64,000 nt of DNA, taken from Petaurus breviceps papuanus (Eukaryota > Chordata > Mammalia > Diprotodontia > Petauridae). The notes under the pieces were generated by a model. It worked only from the letters and a program-made list of their open reading frames with translations. It was not told where the DNA came from and did no database searches. Position 1 is the stretch's first letter. The number at the start of each line of letters is the position of its first letter. The DNA lies in NCBI GenBank assembly GCA_028583685.1, contig JAMXIF010000042.1:21393454-21457453 (forward strand). Direction: 5' to 3'. A program made the position numbers and the translations under genes. Below, piece after piece: positions 14,501-26,900 of this stretch.

Positions 14501-17500
14501 AATATCATATTCTACATTAATAGTCCTTCGTTGCCTTAATGTAGAAGCTACTAGGTCTTGTGTTATTCTGATTGTGTTTCCACAATACTCAAATTGTTTC
14601 TTCCTGGCTGCTTATAATGTTTTCTCCTTGACCTGGGAACTCTGGAATTTGACTATAATATTCCTAGTAATTTTTTTTTGGGGGGGGGGATTTTTATCAA
14701 GAGGAGATTGGTGAATTCTTTCAATTTCTCTTTTACCCTCTCATTCTAGAATATCAGGGCATTTTTCCTTGATAATTTATTGAAAGGTGGTATCTAGGCT
14801 TTTTTTTTTATCATGGCTTTCAGGTAGTCTAATAAATTTTAAATGATCTCTCCTGGATCTATTTTCCAGATAAGTGGTTTTTCCAATGAGATATTTTACA
14901 TTGTCTTCTATTTTTTTCATTCTTTTGGATCTGTTTTATAATATCTTGATTTCTTATAAAGTCATTAGCTTCCATTTGCTCCAATTTAATTTTGAAGGAA
15001 TTATTTTCTTCAGTGAGCTTTTGAACTTCCTTTTCCATCTGGCTAATTCTGCTTTTTAAGGCATTCTTCTCCTTATTGGCTGTTTGGGCCTCTTTTGCCA
15101 TTTGAGTTAGTCTAATTTTTAAGGTGTTATTTTCTTCAATATTTTTTGAGTCTCCTTTAGCAAGCTGTTGACTCATTTTTCATGATTTTCTTCCAACACT
15201 CTCATTTCTCTTCCCAATTTTTCCTCTACTTCTTTTACTTGATTTTCAAATTCCTTCTTGAGCTCCTACATGACCTGCAACCAGTTCATATTTTTCTTGG
15301 AGGCTTTTGATGCAGGAGTTTTTACTTTGTCATCTTCTTCTGGTTTTAGGTTTTGATCATCTTTTTTTGCCAAAGAATGATTCTATGGTCTGATTTCTCT
15401 TCCTGTTTGCTCATCTTGCCAGCCAATTACTTGACTTTTGAGCTCTTTGCCATGGTAGAACTGTTTCCAGAGTGGAGAGTGCTGTGTCCCAAATTTCTGA
15501 GGTTTTATGCAGCTATTGTCAGAGCTAATTCTAGCTCAACTTGCCTCAGAACTGTGAGGATTCCCTATCCACAGCCTCCACAAACTGCCATGCCAACTTT
15601 CCTCCTCATGCCAGGACCACCACCCAAGACTGCAACCCAGATTCAAGCAGGGCAAAACAAGAGAATCCTGCCTCAGCACCAGCAAAGAGATTCCTGCAAC
15701 TGCCCTCCAGTCAGTTGCTTGGTCCCCTGACCATTTTTGGTCCTGAAGTACCAGAAGCAACTGCCTCATAGTCACAGCCACAGTTACCTCTTCTGCCCCT
15801 AGGGCAGAGTCCAGACTGCTCTCTTCTCTCACTCAAGTCCAACAGAGCTTCCCCACTGACCTTTTACTTTCTCTTTGGCATTTATAGTTTGAGAAGTCTG
15901 GAAACCACTACAGCTGCCAGTGATTCAGTCCCCTGAGGTCTTCTCCTGCTGGTCCGTGCCACAGGTCTGTGTCTGTGACACAGGTCTGTGCTGGCACAGA
16001 CCATGCAGGACTGAACTCTGCTACCAGCCTGGCATGATAGACCCTTCCTTTCATCTTGCCAGGCACTTCACTCTGTTATTTTGTGGGTTCTGTAGCTCTA
16101 AAATTTGTTTAGTTATTTTTGACAGGTCTTGGAGGTGGTTGGGGCACAAGCTCAAGTAAGTTCCTACTTTTATTCCATCATCTCGGCTCTGCCTCCAGTT
16201 TCATTCTTTATATTTGTGTACCCAGAACCTAGCACAGTGCCTGGCAAAGTTATTGGCTTCGTTGAGTAAAATGCTTGTTGACTGGTTGATTTGTCTAGAT
16301 TATACTGTACCCTATTAAGTTATAATTTTCTTTCTCTTTAGGACTTTGTGATGGGTCTTTCCATTTTGCTTCGAGGGACAGTACAAGAGAAACTCAACTG
16401 GGCATTTAATTTGTATGACATAAATAAAGATGGATATATCACTAAAGAGGTAATAATTGTCTTCTAGGCATAGCTGTTTATATGTTGTCTACTTAGAACC
16501 AATTTCATTTCCAACACTGAGGAGTTTTAAATTAAACTTTACAATTACAATCATAGAATTTATACCTGATCCAAGCAGTTGAAAATATTGTATTGAATTA
16601 GTTTTAGTTAGGGAAAAATATTCTGAGAAGAATTTGGTATGTAGGCTTATGCTATTTTTATAGATCAGCAAAAAGAGTTCATTTCTTCATTTATAAAAAA
16701 AAGGGATTTTGACCACATGATCACTATCAATTATGAAATGCTCTATACATGCATAACATACAGATTGCCTCATTTCTTTCTCAGAAATTTTATTTTTAAA
16801 ACTGATGCAATTTGTTTTGATACAATTATTTCCCCATAAAATTTCTTCATTGACTCTTCCCTTAAAAATATGGCTGAATGAGTTGTGGTGTATGATTGTG
16901 ATGGAATACTATTGTTCTATAAAAAAGTATAAGCTTAGAAAAACGTGGAAATATTTGCATGAAATAATGAAGAGCGAAATGAACAGAACCAAGAGAACAC
17001 TCTATACAATAGCAGTAATATTGTTCTAAGAATGACATTCAGCAAAAAATGTAATTTTGACTATTGTAAATATCCAAATTAACTATAAAGGACATATGAA
17101 GAAAGATGCTATCTGCATACAGAGACAGAAGTAATAAATAGAAGTTTGTATAGAATTATACACACACATGCACCAATTTGTGTCTAATGGTAGCCATGGA
17201 GGGAGATGAGGGAAGGAAAAAAGAAGGGGCGAGAAATTTACATGATAACTTTATTATATATTTAAAAGGAATAGCAAGTTGTACATAATAGATTTTCAAT
17301 TTTATATGCAATCACATTTTTATTATACTTTATTATAGAAATGCTTGGTTTATTCCATACATTAAAAATAAAACATTTTTTTAAAATAGTTAAGCAAAAT
17401 TATCTAATTGTAACTGACAGAACATGTTATTTTCTGATGCTATACTTTGCCAGGTCCTAACAAAAAGGGAAGTATATTTTAACTTCAGTTGACAGAATTA

Positions 17501-17932
17501 ATCTCAACCACTGTAATTGACCTGAGTTCTGTTTTCTTTTAGAGTTATCTTCATTTACATTATTGTAGTCATCATGGATACTGTTTGTATGGTTTTGCTT
17601 TTTTCACTCTGTACCAATACATGCAAATCTTCCAATTGTTCTATAAATTCTTCAAATCCTTTGTTCCTTATTGCACATTATAGTCACATTTCATAATCTT
17701 ATTTATTCCCTAATCTCTGAGCATATAATTAATTTTCAGCTTTTGATATTACAAATAATGCTACTATGAATATTTGTGGGTATCTAAGTTTATCCTGTCC
17801 TTTCTCAAAAATGTTTTGCTTCTGACATTGCATTCCTTGATCCACCCTCCCTTCTATAATCCCTCTCCCCCTTTCTCTTGTTCCCTTCCCATCCTATTTT
17901 TCTTTTGGGTAAGATAGATTTCTATACCAGTT

Positions 17933-17978
<46 letters not shown>

Positions 17979-20900
17979 CCTCTTTGGCCCAAATCTAATG
18001 AGAGTGAGGTTCAAGTATTGCTTGTTACTCCCCTCCCCCATTATAAAAGTTCTTCCTTGCATACCTCTTTTATGTGAGAAAATTTTCCCCATCTGCCTCT
18101 CCTTTCTTCCTTTTCCCAGTGCATCACTTTTTCTTACCATTTCCTTTATTTTTTGAGATCATCACAACATAATTGACTCACACCATGCCCTATATCTAGG
18201 TAGACTTACTCTTACCACCCTAAAAATGATAAAGTTCTTAGGAGTTACATGTATCATCTTCTCATATATTAATGTAAACAGTTCAACTTTATTGAGTCCC
18301 TTATGATTACTCTTTCATTTTATGCGTCTCTCAAGTCTTGTGTTTGAATGTCAGATTTCTATCCAGCTTTGGTCTTTTCACCAGGAATATTTGAAAGTCC
18401 TCTGTTCCATTAAATATCCTTTTTCCCCCTTGAAGTTTTGCTGGGCAGATTAGTCTTCACTGCCTTCTGGAATATCTCTTGCAAACCCTCCACTCCTTTA
18501 ACATGGAAGCAACTAAATCTTGTGTGATCCTGACTGTGGCTCCACAGTATTTAAATTGTTTCTTCCTGTCTATTTGCCAATATTTCCTCTTTGACTTGGG
18601 AGCTAAGGAATTTAACTACAATATTCCTGGGAGCTTTCATTTTGGGACATCTTTCAGGAGGTGATTGATGGGTTCTTTCAATTTCTGTTTTACCCTTCTG
18701 GGTCTAAGATAGTGGGGAAATTTTTCTATGAAATTTCTTGAAATATGATGTCTAGGATTTTTTTTTAATCATGGCTGCCAAGTTGTCCAATAGTTCTTAA
18801 ATTCTCCTCAATCAGTTTTCCAGGTTAGCTTTTTTAATGAAATATTTCACTTTTTTCATTATTTTATTTTATTATATTATTTCTTGATGTGTCATGGAGT
18901 CATTAGCTTCCTCTTACCCAATTTTAATTTTTAAGGAATATTTTCTTCAGTGAACATTTGTAATGGGAATGTAAATTTAAAGATCTTCCCTTCCCCTAGG
19001 CTAAAGTGCACCTGGAGCCTGGGTGGGAGGCTTGTTTTTCTGTAAATACTTCTTGATTGGCCAATGGGTCAGTAAGGTTGTTACATTCTCTGAGCCAGGA
19101 GAAGGCTATATAAGCCCTGATGTGTAGCTTTGTTTGGGGGCTCACTTTGAGAAGTGTTCTGTGATTTGATATGGATTCTGGGAAGTCATTTTCCAGAGCC
19201 CCCTGGCTTTGAAAAACCCAGATGTTGATTTGGTTGTGATGTAATGGTTGGACAGTTTGGAAAGCTGTCTACTTGATCTGTTTCTGTCTTGATAATTCTG
19301 CCTGTATACTTTGAAGTTCGGGGTGCTGACCTTTTTCCCCTGAACGAGGTAAACGATACATGTTTGACTGATTAAAGTAAGCTTGTTAACCCATTTTGAG
19401 TTGCTTTCCTTTAACAAAGCAGATCCAAGAACCTGTAGGGGCAGCCACCCTGAGGACTCTTGGGGTGCTTGCTGCTACAACATTTTTTAAACTTCTTTTG
19501 TCATTTGGCCTATTCTGCTTTTAAGGAGTTCTTTTCTTCAGTAAATTTTTGTGTCTCTTTTACCATTAGGCCAATTCTGTTTTTTAAGGTGTTATTTTCC
19601 TCAGTATTTTTGCGCCTTTTTTTTAGTATGCTGTTAATTCTATTTTCATCATTTCCTCTCATCATTCTCATTTCTTTTCCCATTTTTTCCTCTACCACTC
19701 TTACCTTAACTCTTCTAGAAAGTCCTACTAGGTTTCTATCTAATTACCATTTTTTCTTTGAAGCTTTGCTTGTCAATCTTTGCAAGTTATTGTCTTCTGA
19801 TTTTGTGTCTTGGTCTTCCTTGTCTCTGTAGTAGTTATGATCAAGAATGTGTGTGTGTGTGTGTGTACATGCCCATGTACATGTGTGTATGTTTAGTATT
19901 TTTTCCAGCCTACTTCTTGACTTGGAACTTTATGTTAAAGTTGGGATCTGGTAGCCAGGGGATGGGGAGGCACTGTCCTAAGCTTAAGGATTTTTCATGC
20001 TGCTGTGTTCAGAGCTCATCCTGGGGGCCTGTAAGTTTTTGTGCTTCCAAAGTGGTGTTATCCTAGTAAAGACTCTGGTCTTTACACAGGAATGGCTCCT
20101 GCTCTCCTGTAGAGGCAAATGCTAATGTTCTTCTTTACCTTGGAATTGAGACCAGGGCCCTTACTCTCTTATGATCCTCCAAAAGTGTTCCTACCCTGGA
20201 ACTGTGACCCAGAATGCTATGGGCATTAGAGCTGCCAATCAGTGCTAGTTTCACCAAGTCCCAGCAAAGAGTCCCTTATAATCTCTTTCTGACCAGTTGT
20301 CTGATCCCTTTACAATCTATGGGCTGAAAGCTCCCAAAGCTGCTGCTGCTCCTGCTGCTATTGTAATCATCTCCAAGGCCTGCTACTGGTGCTAACACCT
20401 GTAACAGCAAGCACCCTAACATACCCAGGATGGTTTCTAGCACAGGTTCTTTGATCTGCTTTTCTGAAGGAAAACAACTCAAAAGGGGTTAACAATCTTA
20501 CTTTAGTCTAACATATATAATTTACCTAGCTCAGGGGAAAAAGTTAGCACCTTGAACTTCAGAGAAAATACAAACAGAAGTTACAAGCAGACAGAAAATA
20601 CAGACAGAGAAAATAACACAATTCAACAGACCAACAGACAGGACTTCTAGTTGTCTGACCATTACATACATATGTGTTAGTTACCAGAGAGAGAAGCACC
20701 AACATCTGGGTTTTCAAATACAGGGGGCTCAATGGCTTCCCAGAGTCTCATATGGCCAAGTCACACAACTCTTCCCATAAGAGAGCCCCAAAGCCTTCCT
20801 GTCCAGTTTTGCCTTCCCGAAAAACAAGCCTCCCCTAAGCAAGCTTCTCTTGTTGGATTTCAAGTGAGACCCATTAAGAGACAGAAGATCTTCGAATTCC

Positions 20901-23900
20901 TTTACCATTAGAACACCACAGGCTTTGTGCTCCAGACAGCTCTCTGGCTAGGTGTCACAGACCTCTCAAGTCAATCTCCTAAGTTTCCTTAGGCTGGAAA
21001 AATGTCTCACCCTGACTTTTTTGTTGGTTCTGGTAGCTCCAAAATTGTATAAGTATAGTGAAGAGAAGCAAAGAGAAATATTACATTATGCTTAAAGTCA
21101 TCATAAATAATGGTAATTAAAGGAAAAGCTAACCAAAATTAAAAAGAATTAACAAAACAATAACTGTGGGTGACTTTAGTATGCCTGTTTTAGTGTTAAA
21201 TAAAAGTAGCAGATCAAAAAAAGAAAAAGAAATTATAGATCTAAAGAAAATTTCAGAAAAACTATATCTAACATGCCCTTAGTGATTATTGAATAGGAAT
21301 ATAATGGAATGTGCTTATATTTTAGCATCATAAAGCACATTTACCAAAAACAAACAAAAAACCCCACTCATATGTTAGGGTATAGCAGCAAGTATCCCGA
21401 CATACCCAGGGTGGCTGCCCACACAGGTTCTTAGATCTGCTTTTCTAAAGGAAAGCAACTCAAAATGGGTTAACAATCTTGCTTTTTAATCAATCAAACA
21501 TATCAATTACCTAGTTCAGGGGAAAAAGTCAGCACCCCGAACTTCAGAGTATACAGACAGAAGTTACAAGCAGACAGAGAAACAATTCAGCAAACAAGCT
21601 TCCAGCTGCCTGACCATTACATCCATACCTAGTCAGTTACCAGAAAGGGAAGCATCAATATGTGGGTTTTCAAAGCCAGGGGGCTCAATGGCTGCCCAGA
21701 GTCTCATCTGGTCAAATCACGCAACGCTTCTCAAGTGAACCCCAAAACAAAGTCTCACCATCAGGGTTTATATAGACTTCTCCAGGCTCAGAGAATGTCA
21801 CAACCCTCTTGACCCACTGCCTAATCACAGAGCACCAAGGTGTGGGCATTCCTGAAACCTCCTGACACAGGCTCCAGGTGCACTTAAGCCTATCAAAGGG
21901 CTAGGGGCAAGGAAGATCTTAAATTCCCATTCCCATAACGTAGGGTTAAGAATTCATACAACAATGCAGAAGGGCAGAAATATTAACATTTTTTATGTAC
22001 CAGAATTAAATAAGAATCAGTCAGGGAAATGTGAATAAAAAGAATCAGATACAAATGAAATGATAATGCCTAAGTAATGGGAAGTCAAAGGGCACATCAC
22101 AGAATTAATAATTAAATACATTAAACAGAAGGAAAACAATATACCAAAATTTACAGGTTACAGCTAAATCAGTCCTTAGAGAAAATTCTTCTCTCTTTGA
22201 ATATTTTTATTAACAAAATCAATCTAGAATTTATTAGGTACTTCCTATATGTCAGGCATTGTAATAGATGATAAGGATACAAAGACAAAAACAAAATACT
22301 CCCTTACTTAGTTTGAGCTTACATTTTGTCAGGAATAACACTATATAATGTGAGTAGATATAAATAGATACATAACATACAAATTAAAATACACAGTAAT
22401 GTTTTTGGGTAAGCATTGTCAACTGCAGGATGAGGATCATGAAAGATCTCATGTAGGAGATAGTGTTTGAGCAGAAGTTTGGAGGAAATCAGGGACTCTA
22501 AGCATTGGAAATGATGAAGCACATTCCCAGAATAGACATTCTCCCAGTGAATCCTTGGTTATCTCTCTCCTATATGTATCTTGTATCTCTCCTTATTAAT
22601 ATGAAAGTTCTTAGAGGGAAGAGACTGTTTCCATTTTACTTGTATCCTCAGCACTTATAGCACCAGGCATTTAATAAATGCCTAGTAAATCCTTTTTAAT
22701 TCATTCAGAACTATTGTTAGGATAAAATTCTTAATCAAACAAGGAATAAAGGAGATTATAAAAGACAAAACAAACTAACCTCGATTACATAAAATTAAAC
22801 AAAATTATTGCACCTTAGAATTAGGAGAAAAGATATAGCCAGGGAAGATATTTGCATTTAACATATGAGTAAATTCTGACATCAAAAATGTATGAGGAAT
22901 TGAAACAAATTTTTAAGACTATCATTTTCCACTGGACAAGTAGTCAAAGTACATGAACAATATTTTCAAAAGGAGAAAAGTAAACTGTCGATTACCATCT
23001 AAAAGGAAGTCAATTCAGCAAATATTTATTTGAGTACCTATTTTGTGCCAGGCAATGTGATAGGTACCTGGAATATAAAAACAAAAATGAAATGATCCTT
23101 GCTTTTAGAAAGCTTAGTTTTTTTCCTGAAACAATGGTTGCAAAGATAAATATATACCAAGTACAAAATAAATACAGAATAATTTAGAAGAGAAAGAACA
23201 CTAATTAAGAGGAGGCAGCTAATCTATGCTTTGAAGAAGCTATGGATTCTACAAGGATGAGAATTCAAAATAAAAGAATTCTCATACTTTTTAAGTTGGA
23301 AAAAGATGGCAAAAGAAAAAAAGTGTGCAGAGGGCGCATAAATTTTGGAAGTGCTAAGGGGTGGCAGACAAAGCAATGCACTCCTGTAGATATAAACTGG
23401 TTCACTTCTACTGGAAATTAATTTTGAATCACACAAAAAGAATTGTTGAATCATTTATTTGTCTGACCCAGAAATCCATTACTGGGATTTATACCCCAAG
23501 GAGATTGGGAAAAAAAAAGTCAATATGCACAAAAATGTTTATATTGGCATTATTTGTGACAATAGGAAGCTGGAAACAAAATATGTATGAACAATTTTAG
23601 AGTGAATAAATTGTGAGATATATGTAATATGATATATACATATGCATGTGTATGATGTTAGTTGGATATTACCATTCTGAAAGAAATTACAAATGTGTAT
23701 GAACTGATGTAGTATGAAGAAACAGAGCCTAAAAAACTATATATATATATATATGTATATGTATGTATGTATGTATATTGACTACAAAAATGTTAGTAAG
23801 ATAAGACTAAATGGTAACAAAATTCAGAGATACAGGCAATTCAAGTTAATCCATTTCTATTAAACAATCAATTACAGAGGTGGAAAGTAACATATATAAT

Positions 23901-26900
23901 CAGTCATAATAGCTTAAACACTATTGTTTAACTAACTGTTTTTGAGGAATGTCCTTTAGGGGGACAGGTATTCTTTGAGTGTTTGTTGGAAAGTGTCTAT
24001 GGTGTTAAACAAAATGCAGGATTGAGATATAAAAAAAAATTATAGAAAATAAATGAAAATAGGGAATAAGAGATATCATGATATACTTCACCTATTCACA
24101 TAGAGTAATAAAACTTATTCAAGTTACTTTTTCATTTCAGGAAATGCTTGATATAATGAAAGCAATATATGATATGATGGGTAAATGTACATATCCTGTT
24201 CTCAAAGAAGATGCCCCCAGACAACATGTGGAAACATTTTTCCAGGTAGGAACAGAAAAGGACAGTGGGTGTGCAGTTAGGTGCTGTTCCACTAAATGCC
24301 TCCCTATCATTTTTATAGTTTAAAAATATGAGTAGCATTACAACTAAAATAAGTAAAGATTAGAACATGGAATGGATTGCTTTCAGAAGCAATGGATTTC
24401 CTTTCATTGGACAAGTTTATACAAAGTGTTATTATTATTGTAACATTAATATATCTTGTTTCTGAACAGAAAATGGACAAAAATAAAGATGGAGTAGTTA
24501 CCATAGATGAATTCATTGAAAGCTGCCAAAAAGTAAGTATCTTCATAAGTAAAAAAAATGTAAGATGCCACATCCCTTCAACTAGCTTAATAACTAGGCA
24601 CAATGCTGTCAGCTAATTCTCTCAAAACTTCATGTCTTGGGATGTCTAGGTGGTGCAGTGAATAGAGCACCAACCCTGGAGTCAGGAGGACCTGAGTTCA
24701 AATCCAGCCTCAGATACTTAACACAAAAACTAGCCGTGTGACCTTGGGCAAATCACTTAACCCCAATTGCCCTTCAAAAAGCAAAAAAAACAAAAATAAA
24801 ACTTCATGTCTCTATATACTCAGAGTCTGACCTTCAATGGTTGATACCTAGGCTGGGCCAAGGGTAATAAATAACAATAAAAAGAGAGCCTATGTAGGCA
24901 GCTAGGTGGTGCAGGACTTGGGCCTGGAGTAAGGAAGACATCTTCCTGAGTTCAAACTGGTCTCAGATGCTTACTAGGTGTGTGACCCTGGGCAAGTCAC
25001 TTTACCCTGTTTTGCCTCAATTCCCTCATTTGTAAAATGTGCTGGGGAAGGAAATGGTAAACTTCTCTGGTATCTTGCAAAGAAAACCCCAAATACAGTG
25101 ATGAAGAGTCAGACACAACTGAACAACACAAGAAAAATGTTATATGGTGGATAAAGTTCATCTTAAAGTCCTTCTGCCTCTGATACATATGGCTATGTAA
25201 TCACTGGCAAGTAACCTTTCTGTGTCCCAAGCCACTTTCTAAAACCATAAATTATAGATGGTGCTGACCTGTGTTATGATGTTCTATACCAGAATGGATG
25301 AAATTGGTTTCTACCAAAAACAGTTGTAATTCATTTATATAGCATTTTGACATCAGCTCAAACTCATGACTTATACATTTTGTGTTTCCCAAAACTTTAA
25401 GGAAAGGGACTTCTGAGCCAGTATTAATGAATAGTAATTTATTTTTAAAAGCATGTGGCCTTAAAAAAAAAAGCACGTGGATCTCCTCGTGGGTGCAATA
25501 TTTAATATAGAGAACATAGACAATCTACTATCAGAATGTAGGAGAGTAGCCTTGAAAAGGATTAACTATGTGATACTCTCTGCCTACATTGCTATTTTTT
25601 AAAGTATATGGATATTTCTGCATCATAATCATGCTATTTCGGGGGGGGGCGGGAGAGTGAATTTATGTCTAACTATCCATAATAATTACAAAAATTTTCA
25701 AGCTCCCAAGTTCATTTGTGCTTGAGAAACATGGTGTGCCTTCCTACCACACAGGCAAATAAATCCATCATTATTCATCAATGGCAAAGCACACACAAGA
25801 GTTGAAAATCAATTCTTAATAAAAGTGTATCTTCATTTATAACTACTTCCCCTAAGTGTTTATAGACAAACAAATTATGGCAGTATGCTTTGAAAATGCT
25901 AAATGTGAAAAATTCAACATTTTTGTTATCTAACCTTTAAGTTCTAATGAGAGGCCATATAGCAGAATGGAGAGAACACTAAACTTAAAGTTAGGAAACC
26001 CTTGATCCCAATCTCATGTTAGACACTTTCTAGCTACATGACCATGGCCAAATCACTCGCCCTCTTAGAGCCTCAGTTTCCTCATCTGTATAATGAAAGA
26101 CTTGGACTGGATCTGCTCCAAGAATCCTATCAGCTCTAAATCTATGATCCTACAGTGATCCTACTTCAGTCATTGAATATCAAATTTCCGTGATGCTTAA
26201 AATAGGATTTTGTTTTTAATTCCCAGTTCTCTCCAGTAACCCTTTCAGCTTATCAACATGTATTTCAAGGTACTAATTACTGGAAAAAAAAAACTAACCA
26301 GGTAGATATAAATCTTTTAATGCTGCTTCTAGTGTAAATTATCTCCTCAAAGAAATTTCACTACCAGTAGTAGAAGCCACGATCATCTCAGGAGTCCAGC
26401 TGTCTTCAGTGATATTCCTGGGAACCAACCTAGAAATGACCAGTTCTTCAATTTCAGTTAAATCCACTGAGATGTCAGTTTCCTCCAGCACTGAGAGGGT
26501 CCTATTTGGTCAGTAAATGTTGGAGGTAGGACTTAAAAGCTGGTCTTTCTGGCTTTTAGTTAAGTTCTCTATACCATGCTGCCCCTCACATTTCTGGAGA
26601 ACATCTTTAAGGATGAAAACCTGCCCCCAAAATTCTGCATCCACACCAGGCTTTTTCAATAAAAATCCTTGGGGTGACCAGGTAGCACAGCGGCGAGTAA
26701 GAGCACTGGGCCCCAGTGTCAGGATGACGTGGGGGATCGAATCCGGGGTCAAACACTTAGCATCCACCCAGAAACACCTGGCCGTGTAACCTTGAGCAAG
26801 TTACTTAACCCCAATTGCTTAAAAAAATAAATAAATAAAAATAAAAATCCTCCTCTGCCATCTATAATTAAGACCACTCATTTGTAAAAGTGGACCTATG

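Larger units (their letters stand above)
12772..16196 (-). mobile_element. Full-length HAL1-type element (ORF1-only half-LINE), copy 1
   Basis: On the minus strand the element starts with GGAGGCAGAGCCGAGATGATG, an L1-type 5' end, has about 1 kb of 5' UTR, an ORF1 (about 15180-14320), roughly 1 kb of purine-rich 3' UTR and an A-rich tail. No ORF2 sequence is present. It is flanked by a 13-bp target duplication, agtttcattcttt, at 12759-12771 and 16197-16209. Without the 574-bp LTR that later landed in it, the length is about 2.85 kb. Structure and ORF1 match HAL1, which borrows L1 enzymes in trans. ORF1 is interrupted by frame changes, so the copy is dead. Confidence 0.8.
17800..21050 (-). mobile_element. 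HAL1-type element, copy 2, truncated and twice interrupted
   Basis: Aligns by eye with HAL1 copy 1 from its 3' UTR (17800, lacking the last several hundred bases of the 3' end) through ORF1 (coiled-coil remnants near 19510-19700, [20 protein letters not shown]) to the 5' UTR at about 21050 ('tagctccaaaattgt'). LTR 2 (18959-19479) and LTR 3 (20400-20912) sit inside it in opposite orientations. A 42-bp (GT) run at 17935-17976 has grown in its 3' UTR. Inactive. Confidence 0.7.

Noticed and set aside
14859-15176. 105-residue coiled-coil frame as a host gene
   Set aside because: It is the N-terminal part of a HAL1/L1 ORF1, inside an element with both ends and target duplications.
15536-15832. Opposing open frames at 15353-15832 as genes
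   Set aside because: They lie in the 5' UTR of HAL1 copy 1, which is GC-richer than its surroundings.
19510-19831. Frames at 19460-19831 as genes
   Set aside because: They are ORF1 coiled-coil remnants of HAL1 copy 2 read on either strand.
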